Source: JBBRYB01 sp038238115
GTDB lineage: Bacteria; Actinomycetota; Actinomycetes; Propionibacteriales; Nocardioidaceae
NCBI GenBank assembly: GCA_038238115.1
Contig: JBBRYB010000033.1
Span: forward strand, 1-38,556
Direction of reading: 5' to 3'
DNA length: 38,556 bases
Shown piece by piece: positions 24,594 through 32,456 of this stretch; within the stretch, counting starts at the first letter, position 1; every line of letters begins with the position of its first letter. Position numbers and translations under genes: made by a program. The notes below the pieces were generated by a model. The model was not told the origin of the DNA. It made no database searches and worked only from the letters and a program-made list of their open reading frames with translations.

Positions 24594-25858
24594 CTCGCCC
24601 CACCCTTCGACGTGCCAGCCAGGGTCGAGTCAGCCACATGCGGTGGCTGCGTCGACGGCGATGAAGCGGACGTCTGGCTGGCGTCGGTGTGGCCGTTGGC
24701 CGCCGCGGCGACGAAGTTCCCCAACCGCGGCCCCGCCGCGGCAGCTTTCTTGGCCACGACGGCCCCGGCAGCAACGGCACCACCGGCCGCCGCGCCACCG
24801 GAACTCGCTCCGCCTGCGGTTCCAGAGGGTGAACCGGAGGTGCCAGACGTCGGCGTACCTCCGCTCGATCCGCCACCACCCATGCCGCCGCCGAGGATCT
24901 TGGGCGGCTCTGCGCCGCCACGCCGGCCGAGGGGGATCGGCAGGGGCCGGTTGAGGGACGACTTAGCCTCCTGCTCGGCCGACATCGCGTGGTACATGTC
25001 GAAGCCCATGAACGCGATCGCCTTGTAGGACAGGTACGGCGCGAACCCGGCCATCAGCATCAGGACGACTCCCGAGATGGGCTGACTGACCGACTGGAGG
25101 TCGGCGTCGATGGGCGCGGAGACCTGCACGGTCGCGAGCAGGAAGATCACCACCAGCACGACCTTTGAAAGGATCATCGCGATCACGAACGTCGCCCACC
25201 GCGACAGCCAGGAGCGGGTGTGGTCCCAGGACGACCCCGCCAGGGCGATGGGCGCGAAGACGATCGCGATGAGCAGCAGTGCTTTGCGGACCAAGAGACT
25301 GATCCACACGATCAGGGCACCGACGATGGCCAGGCCCGCGAGGAAGATCGTCAGCACAGCGCCGGCGCCGGGAGCTGCGACGTTGATGGTGCCGAGACCG
25401 GCGGCAAGGACGGCGATCTTGTCGCCCATCTCGTTCATGTTGGTCCCGGCAGCGTTGACGATCCCGACGCAGAGCTGGTCGGTGATCTCCAGCGCGGTCG
25501 CCAGCAGGGTGAGCGCGATGAAGGAACCGAGGATCGATTTCGCGAGACCCAGTGCCGCTCTTGAAAGCGCGGCGGGTTCGCGGCGGATCATGCCGCCGAT
25601 GACCTGGAGCATGAAGAAGCCGAGCATCACGAAGACCGCGATGCCGAAGAGGATGTCGTAGACCTTGGTGTATTCGCCGCTGGTCACGTCGACGTACGTC
25701 GTGGAGTCGATAACCTGCCACACGCTCGTGAACATGTACTTCGCGGCGCCACCCATCGCCTGAGCCAGCCAGTCGAACGGAGCCGTCACTACCGCGCCGG
25801 CCACGTCACCGGCGACGTTGCAGACGGTGTGGATCACCGGGACATCGCAAACACCCAT
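24590..25858 (-). CDS. VirB6/TrbL-like polytopic T4SS membrane protein
   Basis: The product has 422 residues, ATG at 25858. About six to seven membrane helices lie between residues 70 and 290 ('ILFGIAVFVMLGFFMLQVIG', 'SILGSFIALTLLATALEI', 'LTIFLAGLAIVGALIVWIS', 'LLLIAIVFAPIALAGSSW', 'ILSKVVLVVIFLLATVQV'), including the TrbL hallmark of transport-region helices followed by 'SWLSRWATFVIAMILSKV'. The last about 120 residues are Gly/Ala/Ser-rich and probably disordered. VirB6/TrbL proteins form the inner-membrane core of the DNA channel. Its stop overlaps the SCO6880-family start. Confidence 0.88.
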   Translation of the reverse strand: MGVCDVPVIHTVCNVAGDVAGAVVTAPFDWLAQAMGGAAKYMFTSVWQVIDSTTYVDVTSGEYTKVYDILFGIAVFVMLGFFMLQVIGGMIRREPAALSRAALGLAKSILGSFIALTLLATALEITDQLCVGIVNAAGTNMNEMGDKIAVLAAGLGTINVAAPGAGAVLTIFLAGLAIVGALIVWISLLVRKALLLIAIVFAPIALAGSSWDHTRSWLSRWATFVIAMILSKVVLVVIFLLATVQVSAPIDADLQSVSQPISGVVLMLMAGFAPYLSYKAIAFMGFDMYHAMSAEQEAKSSLNRPLPIPLGRRGGAEPPKILGGGMGGGGSSGGTPTSGTSGSPSGTAGGASSGGAAAGGAVAAGAVVAKKAAAAGPRLGNFVAAAANGHTDASQTSASSPSTQPPHVADSTLAGTSKGGAR

Positions 25859-25867
25859 GACTCGTCC

Positions 25868-26188
25868 TCAGGCGACCGACTGGCCGACGTTCCAGAAGAA
25901 GTTGACCAGCGTCACCGACGCACCACACACGACTGCGGCGCCGAGCGCGACGAGGACGCCGAGCTTCCCGCGCCCGGCCAGGTGCGGGTTGGACGAGTTC
26001 GCACCCAGCGCCCAGACGATGGCCGAGAGGATCAGCGCGAGGACGGAGAGCACCAGCCCGATCGTCATCGACGCGCCGACGATGTTGCGCAGTTGGGCGA
26101 TGCCTGGCAAGCCGTCGGAGTTCGGGCTGATGTGGACGTCGAGCGGCAACAGGCTCGATGCCAGGACGGGGTCGTAGAGGCGGATCAT
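25868..26188 (-). CDS. Small two-TM ICE membrane protein (DUF6112-like)
   Basis: This 106-residue protein starts at the ATG at 26188, with AAGGAGAG upstream. It has two membrane helices ('ASMTIGLVLSVLALILSAIV' and 'GKLGVLVALGAAVVCGASVT') and ends near 'LVNFFWNVG'. The design resembles VirB2/pilin-like or DUF6112 proteins encoded next to VirB6 in actinobacterial ICEs. Together with the following paralogue it may form a repeating membrane component. It lies 9 bases before the virB6-like gene. Confidence 0.75.
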   Translation of the reverse strand: MIRLYDPVLASSLLPLDVHISPNSDGLPGIAQLRNIVGASMTIGLVLSVLALILSAIVWALGANSSNPHLAGRGKLGVLVALGAAVVCGASVTLVNFFWNVGQSVA

Positions 26189-26218
26189 CGGGACTCTCCT
26201 TCGATACGGGCGGACGTC

Positions 26219-26566
26219 CTACAGGTGAGCGCCGACGCCCAGTAGCCAGTTCGTCCACGTCAGCGCGGCACCGGTGAGCACGGCGCCACCGAGCGCGACG
26301 AGGATCCCGGTCTTGGCCTTCTGAGCGGTGTGCCAACTGCCCGAGTGCGACGCAAGCGCCCAGGTCGCGGAGCAGACGATCAGCATCAGTACGGCGATGA
26401 GCAGGCCGTAGGTCAGGAGTGCTCCGACGATCGCGCGTAGGTCGCCTGATACGCCGACCGCGCCGAAGTCGGGGCTGACGGTGGCCAAGAGGCCGGGTGC
26501 GAGTCTCACGCCCAGAGGTGCGCATGACGTGTCGGCCCAGAAGTCCGAAGCCTCACAATTCGGCAT
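26219..26566 (-). CDS. Second DUF6112-like membrane protein (tandem paralogue)
   Basis: The product has 115 residues with a candidate ATG at 26566; a GTG at 26578 is in frame, and neither has a good ribosome site. Two helices ('LLTYGLLIAVLMLIVCSATW' and 'KTGILVALGGAVLTGAALTW') and the ending 'TNWLLGVGAHL' parallel the neighbouring 106-residue protein, including the spacing and the 'GILVALGGAV' against 'GVLVALGAAV' core. The pair is a tandem duplication. Two Cys at the N-terminus ('MPNCEASDF' and 'DTSCAPLG') may sit outside the membrane. Its start is only 27 bases from that of a divergent gene, so its upstream region may have been changed by insertion of that gene. Confidence 0.7.
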   Translation of the reverse strand: MPNCEASDFWADTSCAPLGVRLAPGLLATVSPDFGAVGVSGDLRAIVGALLTYGLLIAVLMLIVCSATWALASHSGSWHTAQKAKTGILVALGGAVLTGAALTWTNWLLGVGAHL

Positions 26567-26593
26567 GTCGGTAGGCACTGATAGACATCTCGC

Positions 26594-27016
26594 ATGAGCT
26601 TCACCGTCTTTGTGCGCCGCGCGTACTCCGACGTGTTCCTGCTCGCGTCGACCGATCACGAGGCGCCTGGATGGTTCCTCGAAGTCGACGACGACCGAGC
26701 CGGCAGATGGCTCCGGCTCGACGCCAAGATCGGTGATAGCTACCTCAACTGGAGCACGCCCGACCTTTCCGTCTGGCATGAGCTTCGAAGCGGGGATCCA
26801 AACGACGCCGCTCGAGTTTTCCCCGGCGCCGGCCCTGGCGCTCCCGCTCAGCCTCCGTTCATGGTCGCGTGGGACGTCTCCCATTGGCTCTACCTGGTGG
26901 ACGAGCCGTACCGTTTCCGGTTCATCGATCCGGACGGACAGTCATACGAGTTTGGGTATGGGTCCGTTGCCTCATCCGGCGGCAATGGCTACACGTTCGG
27001 CGAGGCCCAAAGCTAA
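26594..27016 (+). CDS. Unknown protein, + strand cargo in the transfer operon
   Basis: This 140-residue ORF starts at the ATG at 26594, with no clear ribosome site and possibly leaderless. No domain is recognised. It is rich in Trp and acidic residues ('APGWFLEVDDDRAGRWLRLD', 'YLNWSTPDLSVWHEL', 'FMVAWDVSHWLYLVDEPYRF', 'RFIDPDGQSYEFG'), suggesting a compact soluble beta protein. It has no signal peptide. It points against the ICE operon between the DUF6112-like and NlpC/P60 genes, and so breaks the synteny expected there. That makes it probable cargo. Codon pattern and composition support a real gene, but function is unknown. Confidence 0.55.
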   Translation: MSFTVFVRRAYSDVFLLASTDHEAPGWFLEVDDDRAGRWLRLDAKIGDSYLNWSTPDLSVWHELRSGDPNDAARVFPGAGPGAPAQPPFMVAWDVSHWLYLVDEPYRFRFIDPDGQSYEFGYGSVASSGGNGYTFGEAQS

Positions 27017-27110
27017 CCCCAACAGTTGCGTCGCTCCACCGGTTGTTCGAGCTTCACGTGCAACACCCGGTAGCGACCAGCGGGCGAAGGCTTCGGTCGG
27101 ACTGTGAAGA

Positions 27111-28229
27111 TCAGGAGAGCCGTCGGACCGTCATGTCCTGTCCGGCGAACTCACCGATTGTTCCGTAGCGGACGTCCTCGCCGGTGCGCGGCGCCTGAAG
27201 GATCTTGTCGCCGCCGATGTAGATCGCGACATGGTGGGGGCCGCCTGCGCCCCGGTAGCTGAAGAAGATCAGGTCGCCGGGCTGCTTGGCTGTCCAAACG
27301 ATCGGGCGACCGTGGTGGATCTGGTCGCCGGTGTAGTGCGGGAGTCTGATCCGTCCACCGGAGGCCTGATAGGCGGCGTAGAGGACGAGGCCCGAGCAGT
27401 CGAAGCCGCCTCCGGTGGGGCCGGTGAATGAGCCGCCTCCCCAGACGTAGGGGGCGCCGATCTTCTTGGTCGCGGCGGCGATGAGCGCGCCAGGGAACCC
27501 GGGTGGCAGGTTGACTGAGACGTCGCCACCGGTCGTGCAGGATCCGGAGTCCAGGGCGACGCCGGTCAGCGTCGAGAGGATCCTTTCGGCAACGGGCTGG
27601 TTGACGGCGTACCGGTCCGGATAGGCGGAGACCTCGACGTCTTGAGCTGCCGCGCCGGGGGCCTTGGTCTGCCAGCCGTCGACGTCGAGCAGCCCGCGGG
27701 GAGAGCCGTGGTTCGGGCCTTTGGGTCCGCCGTAGAACGCGCGGGCGGACCAGACGGGGTCCATGAGTTGGCCGACGGTGCCCCATCCGGTCGAGGGTCG
27801 CATCTGGAAGAGGCCGAGCGAGTCGTGGTCGCCGCCGTTCCCGTCGTTGCCGATGTGTCTGGAGCCTGGGTAGGCGCTGGTGTTCGAGAGGACTCGGAGC
27901 GAGGACTCGGTCAGTGCCGCCATGAGTGCGATGAGTTGACCGTGGGCTGGGATGTTCTCGCTCTTGCCGACAGCGATGATCGCGGCGGCCCGCTGGAGTT
28001 GGCGCTGGTTCAAGGCCACGTTGTCGCCGTGAGAGTTCTGGGTGGTGAGGCTGGTCGGGATCGATCCGGTGACGCCGAGGGGGGCGATCGGGGTCGTGCC
28101 GTTCCCGAACAGGCAACCGGCTGATCCGGCTGCGGAGGGCGCGACGAGGGTGGCGACCCCGAGCAGGATGATGCCCGGCAGCAGCAGCAGCATTGCCGCC
28201 GCGCCGATCGTGATCGCCTTGGATGCCAT
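27111..28229 (-). CDS. NlpC/P60 peptidoglycan hydrolase of the conjugation system
   Basis: The product has 372 residues; the ATG at 28229 is chosen because it starts the N-terminal membrane anchor ('ITIGAAAMLLLLPGIILLGV') 8 bases after the upstream stop. The longer frame to 28307 would overlap that gene. The middle part resembles a lytic transglycosylase-like fold ('LIALMAALTESSLRV', 'GDHDSLGLFQMRPSTGWG'). The C-terminal NlpC/P60 domain has the catalytic Cys in 'GFDCSGLVLYAAYQA', the His in 'GGPHHVAIYIGG', and 'KQPGDLIFF'. It opens the cell wall so that the conjugation channel can pass, the VirB1-like function in Gram-positive T4SS. Both enzyme parts look intact. Confidence 0.92.
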   Translation of the reverse strand: MASKAITIGAAAMLLLLPGIILLGVATLVAPSAAGSAGCLFGNGTTPIAPLGVTGSIPTSLTTQNSHGDNVALNQRQLQRAAAIIAVGKSENIPAHGQLIALMAALTESSLRVLSNTSAYPGSRHIGNDGNGGDHDSLGLFQMRPSTGWGTVGQLMDPVWSARAFYGGPKGPNHGSPRGLLDVDGWQTKAPGAAAQDVEVSAYPDRYAVNQPVAERILSTLTGVALDSGSCTTGGDVSVNLPPGFPGALIAAATKKIGAPYVWGGGSFTGPTGGGFDCSGLVLYAAYQASGGRIRLPHYTGDQIHHGRPIVWTAKQPGDLIFFSYRGAGGPHHVAIYIGGDKILQAPRTGEDVRYGTIGEFAGQDMTVRRLS

Positions 28230-28236
28230 CGGCTCG

Positions 28237-28908
28237 TCACCGCAGCGGATTGTCGAGTTGGGACAGTCGCAGGATGTGGCAGCGATCGAACGACGGGCGA
28301 CAGGCAACGAAGACGGTGAAGGCGACAGCGGGGGTCTTGGCCGCGTGCTCGCCGTTCCAGACCCCGGTTCGCTCCCGCTTGCCCCTGATCGTGACGGCCA
28401 CGGTCCCTGGTCGCAGCTGGCCGTGGGCGTTCGCAGCGATGGACTCCCATCTGGCTGGCACGGTCGCGGAGTTAATCGCCAGAGTCTGAGAGACGTTCAT
28501 GGTCGCCAGGTCGAGCCACTGCTCGGACGTTGGCAGGTACGTGCCGATGTCGTCGATGAGCCCGGGCGTCTCCTCGCCGGAGGGGTCTGCGTCGGCCAGC
28601 ACTGGTGCTTCGTAGTCGGCTGGGAGGTAGCCCGAGGCGGTGTCCCAGTCGAAGAGCGCGGTTGCGACCGCGCGGGCGTAGCTGACGGCGTCGTCGGTTC
28701 GTGGCATCTGCTGCGCGCTGGGGTCACGTGCCTGGGCGGCATCGGCATGAGTGTTCTGGACCGGCCGCGAACGGAGTTCGCCGACGGACGACGCCGGTCG
28801 GTCATGTCGGGGTCCGTTGATGAGGCCGTAGATGCCGACGGCCAAGGTGATGGCGGCGAGAGCTGCGGCGACGACGAGGGCGAGTTGGCGACGGGTGAGG
28901 TCGGGCAT
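28237..28908 (-). CDS. Single-TM conjugation protein, possibly VirB8/TcpC-like
   Basis: This 223-residue protein starts at the ATG at 28908. One N-terminal membrane helix ('LALVVAAALAAITLAVGIYG') is followed by a disordered linker and an extracellular domain of about 140 residues ('AVSYARAVATALFDWDTASG', 'PADYEAPVLADADPSGE', 'TVAVTIRGKRERTGVWNG', 'FTVFVACRPSFDRCHILRLS'). The topology and size match NTF2-fold VirB8/TcpC proteins of Gram-positive T4SS, but the sequence alone does not prove it. Two Cys near the end might form a disulfide. It precedes the cell-wall hydrolase by 7 bases. Confidence 0.65.
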   Translation of the reverse strand: MPDLTRRQLALVVAAALAAITLAVGIYGLINGPRHDRPASSVGELRSRPVQNTHADAAQARDPSAQQMPRTDDAVSYARAVATALFDWDTASGYLPADYEAPVLADADPSGEETPGLIDDIGTYLPTSEQWLDLATMNVSQTLAINSATVPARWESIAANAHGQLRPGTVAVTIRGKRERTGVWNGEHAAKTPAVAFTVFVACRPSFDRCHILRLSQLDNPLR

Positions 28909-28964
28909 GGCGACTCCGATGAGTGCGATGACGGGCTGAGCGGGGTGCCTGTCAGGTGGTCGCG

Positions 28965-29969
28965 CTACGCCGACGTGGCGAGCGACCGGCGGAGCTCACG
29001 GACGCGGTCGGCGAACTCGACGCTTTCGGCGACGACGCGCTCGAACCGCTCCCACTCCTCGTCGCTGATTTGCTCCGCTATGACATCGGCGGCGTACCAC
29101 TGCGTCCATCCGTCGAGTTCGGTCCAGGTCAGGATGAACGCGCGCGGGGTACGTAACTGCGTTCCTTCCACGTGCTTCGGCTTGGACGCACCCTTGCGGC
29201 GGCCGGGGTTCTGCACGCGCTTCAATGCCTCGGCGGCCTCGCGGCCGAGCTGGTCTTCGACGTTTGGGTCGGGGCCGGTTGGTGCGCTGGCCAGCCGGTC
29301 GGCCGCGCGGACTCGCTTGTACGGCGGGTCGACCGGTCCGCCCTTCTCGATCTGGTCAAGCGCCTCGGCGGCGAGCTTGCGGACGCTCGGTGGTCGTGTG
29401 GCGTCGTCGCGGACGTCTTCGAGCCAGCCGACTTTCTCCAAGCGGTGGTAGGACTGGTTGCCGGTCACGAACTGGGCTGCTTCGTTCCTGCTGTCCCCCG
29501 ATCCACGCGGTGCCGGACAATGTCCGGCACCGTTCTCTTCACCGTCGGGTCCATCGTTGTCCGGGGACGCGCCGAACCGGGAGGCCTGCTGACGTCGTGC
29601 GGCGTCCTCCTCCTTGAGGAGCTTGACCTCGCGATACAGCCTGGCCGCCTCTAGCGTGTTCAGTGGCTTGCGCATCTCGTTCTCCGCCTGCTGCGCCAAC
29701 ACGTGCGACAGTTCGTCGCTGATTCCGGAACGGACCCATACGTTCAAGGTGCGCAGGCCCAGCCGACGCGAGGCTTCCAGCCGCCGCCATCCGCACACCA
29801 GGACGCCGTCGGGTGTGATCGTGACTGGTTGGAGCAGACCGACTTCGTCGATGGAACGCATCAGCGCGTTGATGTCACCGGGGTCCTTGCGATGACGGAT
29901 GCCCACGACGATCGAGTCGATGCTGCGCTCCAACTCGATGTGGCCCGCCGTGCCTGCGTTGCTCGGCAT
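28965..29969 (-). CDS. ParB/Srx-domain protein of the ICE
   Basis: The product has 334 residues, ATG at 29969, two bases after the upstream stop. The ParB N-terminal (CTPase/Srx-like) domain is at about residues 10-110: 'SIVVGIRHRKDPGDINALMR', 'SIDEVGLLQPVTITPDG', 'VLVCGWRRLEASRRLG' and 'HVLAQQAENEMRKPLNTLE'. A linker, a helical DNA-binding region ('YHRLEKVGWLEDV') and a C-terminal domain ('EWERFERVVAESVEFADRV') follow. No ParA gene is seen nearby. In ICEs such proteins stabilise the circular form or regulate transfer genes. A perfect 25-base palindrome lies inside the linker codons. Confidence 0.85.
   Translation of the reverse strand: MPSNAGTAGHIELERSIDSIVVGIRHRKDPGDINALMRSIDEVGLLQPVTITPDGVLVCGWRRLEASRRLGLRTLNVWVRSGISDELSHVLAQQAENEMRKPLNTLEAARLYREVKLLKEEDAARRQQASRFGASPDNDGPDGEENGAGHCPAPRGSGDSRNEAAQFVTGNQSYHRLEKVGWLEDVRDDATRPPSVRKLAAEALDQIEKGGPVDPPYKRVRAADRLASAPTGPDPNVEDQLGREAAEALKRVQNPGRRKGASKPKHVEGTQLRTPRAFILTWTELDGWTQWYAADVIAEQISDEEWERFERVVAESVEFADRVRELRRSLATSA
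29508..29532. repeat. Perfect 25-base palindrome inside the parB-like gene
   Basis: CGGTGCCGGACA (29508-29519) and TGTCCGGCACCG (29521-29532) flank a single A. It falls in the codons of the disordered linker ('GAGHCPAPRG'), where amino acid constraint is low. A protein-binding site (parS-like or an operator) or a hairpin with an oriT-like role are possible; function is inferred only. Confidence 0.6.
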
Positions 29970-29971
29970 CG

Positions 29972-30841
29972 TTATGCGACCTTCCCCGGCTCGACCTCAT
30001 CCTCGGTCCGGACGAGCCGCGGAGCCGAACGACTGATCTCCAGGACGAGCTGGTCGTCTGCGAGCAGTTCGATGACCGGGTCCCCGATGAGGAGACGCAG
30101 CAGCACGCCGTGGCCGGAGGCGGTGTGCCGCAGGTCCGGGTTGGGGTTGCCGAGGGTGAGCCGCAGCAGTGTGCTCCATGCCCGGCGGTCGAGGTCCAGC
30201 AGGGCTTGGGCGGAGCGGTCGCGGCGCAACATCGCGTGGGTCGTCGGCCGTGAGCCGCACTCGATCAGTCGGGCGGCGATGTAGTCGAGCGCACACGTGG
30301 CGGTGTTGAGCGGCCAGCCCAAGGCGACGAAGAGCACGATCGCCATGTCAATCGCCTCGAACGCTCTGGTCGAGGCGTTCTCGCCCTGGCCGTGAGGCTG
30401 GATGCTTACCCCATCGGGCTCGTCGGCGTGAGCACGCAGCGCCGGATGGAACTCCAGCAGGTCGGTCTCATATTCACTAAACCGGCGGGCGTCGTGGTGC
30501 CGAGACACCTGCGTACGTCGGGCCTGAGCAGGCGAGCACAGCAGCCCATCGGCTCGTTCCTCCGCGATCAGGGTCACCTGCACGGCCCTGGTGACCACAG
30601 CCCACGGGTCGTGGGCGTTCCGGACAGCGCAGGTGCGCAGCGCCTCGAACGCTGCCACGGCTGAGTCCTCGGGTGCACAGTGGTGCTTCATGGCCAGGGG
30701 CCGGTACTTCCGGATCGTGTATGCTATGAGCGCTTCGACATCGGCGTCCCTGCGCCAAACACCGGGACCGGCTACGTCGAGCCGGTTGAGCAGGCTGCGG
30801 AGTCCCTCCGCAGTGGTGAAGCGTGGCATCTCGGACCTCAT
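29972..30841 (-). CDS. Conserved ICE protein, unknown function
   Basis: This 289-residue protein starts at the ATG at 30841, which overlaps the preceding stop (ATGA), and ends two bases before the parB-like gene. It appears all-helical ('GLRSLLNRLDVAGPGVWRR', 'VAAFEALRTCAVRNAHDPWA', 'AIDMAIVLFVALGWPLNTAT'). The N-terminal part faintly recalls a sigma-factor-like helical region, but no HTH is clear. The C-terminus is acidic ('RTEDEVEPGKVA'). Its place between primase and ParB suggests a role in replication or maintenance of the excised circle. Confidence 0.7.
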   Translation of the reverse strand: MRSEMPRFTTAEGLRSLLNRLDVAGPGVWRRDADVEALIAYTIRKYRPLAMKHHCAPEDSAVAAFEALRTCAVRNAHDPWAVVTRAVQVTLIAEERADGLLCSPAQARRTQVSRHHDARRFSEYETDLLEFHPALRAHADEPDGVSIQPHGQGENASTRAFEAIDMAIVLFVALGWPLNTATCALDYIAARLIECGSRPTTHAMLRRDRSAQALLDLDRRAWSTLLRLTLGNPNPDLRHTASGHGVLLRLLIGDPVIELLADDQLVLEISRSAPRLVRTEDEVEPGKVA

Positions 30842-31194
30842 AGCTGCACGCCTTCCTGACCCGCGACCGGCGTCGCCGGGCCGTGCCGGCCCAGATTCGG
30901 AGCGGCGCGGTTTACGGACCTCGTGAGGGCACGAGGGCTGCGCCGGGCGCGGCGGGCGAGTTCGGCGTGGAAGTCGACGCCGCGACCGATCAGTCCATCG
31001 GCGTACGCGTGGAGTTCGGTGGGTCGCACCCACGCGATTCGTCGCCCTGTGGCCGTCGTCGCTCCCGGCTGATCCGCGGTGATCGAGGGATCGCCGTGAA
31101 TGACGAGGTGGTGGGCCGTCTCCGGTGTCGAGGAAGGTGGTGCCTCCGTGGTCGGCTGGTGCAGGTGGCGGCGGTACTCGGCGTGGGTGTTCAC
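30838..31194 (-). CDS. Small basic ICE protein, unknown function
   Basis: The product has 118 residues with a GTG start at 31194, overlapping the primase stop (GTGA), and a stop overlapping the next ATG (ATGA). It is rich in His, Arg and Pro ('AEYRRHLHQPTTEAPPSSTP', 'YADGLIGRGVDFHAELARRA', 'RRSPRALTRSVNRAAPNLGR') and probably partly disordered. The basic C-terminal half could bind DNA. No family was recognised. Confidence 0.65.
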   Translation of the reverse strand: MNTHAEYRRHLHQPTTEAPPSSTPETAHHLVIHGDPSITADQPGATTATGRRIAWVRPTELHAYADGLIGRGVDFHAELARRARRSPRALTRSVNRAAPNLGRHGPATPVAGQEGVQL

Positions 31195-32117
31195 AATGCG
31201 ATCCCTTCAATCGGTCGGATAGGGCCCAGACGGCTCCCGGTGGGAGCCGCGTCGGTGGCGGAGAGGCGGGAAGCGATCCGGTACGCCGAGCTGATCGTCG
31301 ATTCGATCTCTTGCTCGGGGAGGCCGGCCGTCTGAGCTGCGGCGCCGAGCACGGCAATGGACTCGTGGTAGTCGTGGCCGTGCTCGACCATTCGGCAGGC
31401 CGCCCAGAAGAGCCCGCCGTTGCGGGCGCCCTCGGGCCTGCTCGCGACCCAGTCGGCGAGCTTGTCGGGCCGGGCACCGATCGTGGGCACGTCCGGTCGG
31501 AGTGGGAGTCGGCGTGGTGGTTCAAGGAACTGGCGTAGCCGACAAGCGTCGAGCCTCTGAATGGGATGGTGGGCGGTGGCGATCACGTCGTACGTCGTGG
31601 AGTGGCGATTGACCTCGATCCGGGACGGCGGGGCGATGACGTAGCCGCCGTCGCCGCGGAAGTCGACGTGAGCGCTCGGTACCTGCCAGGACCGCTGCTC
31701 TACCTCAGGCGTCGCGGGATAGTAGGCATGCAGGCCACCGGAGGGCGTCCGGACGAGCCATCCCCAGCCCTCGGTGAGGCCACTCGCGCGCGAGCGCTCG
31801 AAGGCCGCGTACCCGCTGCCCGCGGTGTGTACGTCGACGTCGACCACGACCAGGCCGGAGACTGCGCCGGTGGGGAGCCCGATGTTGGCGTCCGGGTTGC
31901 GTTGCCACCAGTGGTGAACAATCCGGGCCGACGACGTGGCGTCGTGAAACCCGTTCGACGTCAACGGCTGCTTGCCGCCCGGGACACAGGGGAAGACTGC
32001 CACGCCGAGGTTGGCGTAGCGCAGGGCGGCATCGGCGAGAGCCGGATCCTCGGCGACGCGGCGCATCGTGACGGTCGACCAACGGGGAACGGGGTGATCG
32101 GGGTCGTACATACCCAC
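31191..32117 (-). CDS. Bifunctional DNA primase/polymerase (prim-pol) domain protein
   Basis: The 308-residue ORF has a GTG at 32117; an in-frame ATG at 32111 is equally likely. The prim-pol domain is at about residues 25-210: 'ALRYANLGVAVFPCVPGGKQ', 'WWQRNPDANIGLPTG', the metal-binding acidic pair in 'LVVVDVDVHTAG', and 'WLVRTPSGGLHAYYP' with the catalytic His, then 'VDFRGDGGYVIAPPS'. No helicase domain is fused. It would prime or copy the single-stranded element after transfer or during replication of the circle. It is the first gene of the long leftward operon, and upstream lies a repeat-rich block that may be its promoter or an origin. Confidence 0.9.
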   Translation of the reverse strand: MGMYDPDHPVPRWSTVTMRRVAEDPALADAALRYANLGVAVFPCVPGGKQPLTSNGFHDATSSARIVHHWWQRNPDANIGLPTGAVSGLVVVDVDVHTAGSGYAAFERSRASGLTEGWGWLVRTPSGGLHAYYPATPEVEQRSWQVPSAHVDFRGDGGYVIAPPSRIEVNRHSTTYDVIATAHHPIQRLDACRLRQFLEPPRRLPLRPDVPTIGARPDKLADWVASRPEGARNGGLFWAACRMVEHGHDYHESIAVLGAAAQTAGLPEQEIESTISSAYRIASRLSATDAAPTGSRLGPIRPIEGIAL

Positions 32118-32122
32118 GACCG

Positions 32123-32211
32123 TGACCGGTCAGGTACGCCGGATCCCAGGTACGCCGAGGGGGGAACCTGAGGGGGGAACCTGCGTTTGTGCAGGTCAAC
32201 AGGTACCCCCC
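32123..32211. promoter_or_regulatory. Repeat block upstream of the primase: candidate operator, ori or oriT
   Basis: In about 90 bases there are: the palindrome TGACCGGTCA (32123-32132); CAGGTACGCCG twice (32131-32141 and 32147-32157, period 16); AGGGGGGAACCTG twice in tandem (32158-32170 and 32171-32183); and CAGGTACCCCCC (32200-32211), an imperfect inverted copy of that unit. Iterated short repeats next to a primase gene at the head of the operon fit an ICE replication or transfer origin, or an operator array. Confidence 0.6.
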
Positions 32212-32306
32212 ACTCGTTCACGACGGGCCTTGACGTTGCCGGCTTGAGACGGATAAACGGCTCCGCGGGTTACGTCCTGGAGAAACTGACTTGGCGATTC
32301 CGTTGG

Positions 32307-32441
32307 TGCCCTCATCTGATCGACGGCACCTACGGTGTCGCCCACCCCTTGGCCCCGTGGACCGGCTTCGCGGTGATGTGCGCCTACGCGGTCATCCTGA
32401 TCGGATTCGCTGCCTGGCGGTTGCGCCGCGTCGACGCCTGA
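32307..32441 (+). pseudogene. C-terminal fragment of an ABC-2-type permease
   Basis: The frame ends 'APWTGFAVMCAYAVILIGFA' then 'AWRLRRVDA' before TGA. This is the usual last membrane helix and basic Asp-Ala tail of ABC-2 permeases. Nothing upstream matches the rest of such a protein, so it is a remnant. It lies just outside the last recognisable ICE gene and probably marks chromosomal DNA beyond the right boundary. Confidence 0.5.
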
Positions 32442-32456
32442 GCGCGGCCGCGGCCG

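Noticed and set aside
4299..32137. CCGTGACCG...CAGG near 4314 and near 32121 as an att direct repeat
   Set aside because: Only 13 of 15 bases match and nothing around it is conserved; at this GC content it is probably chance.
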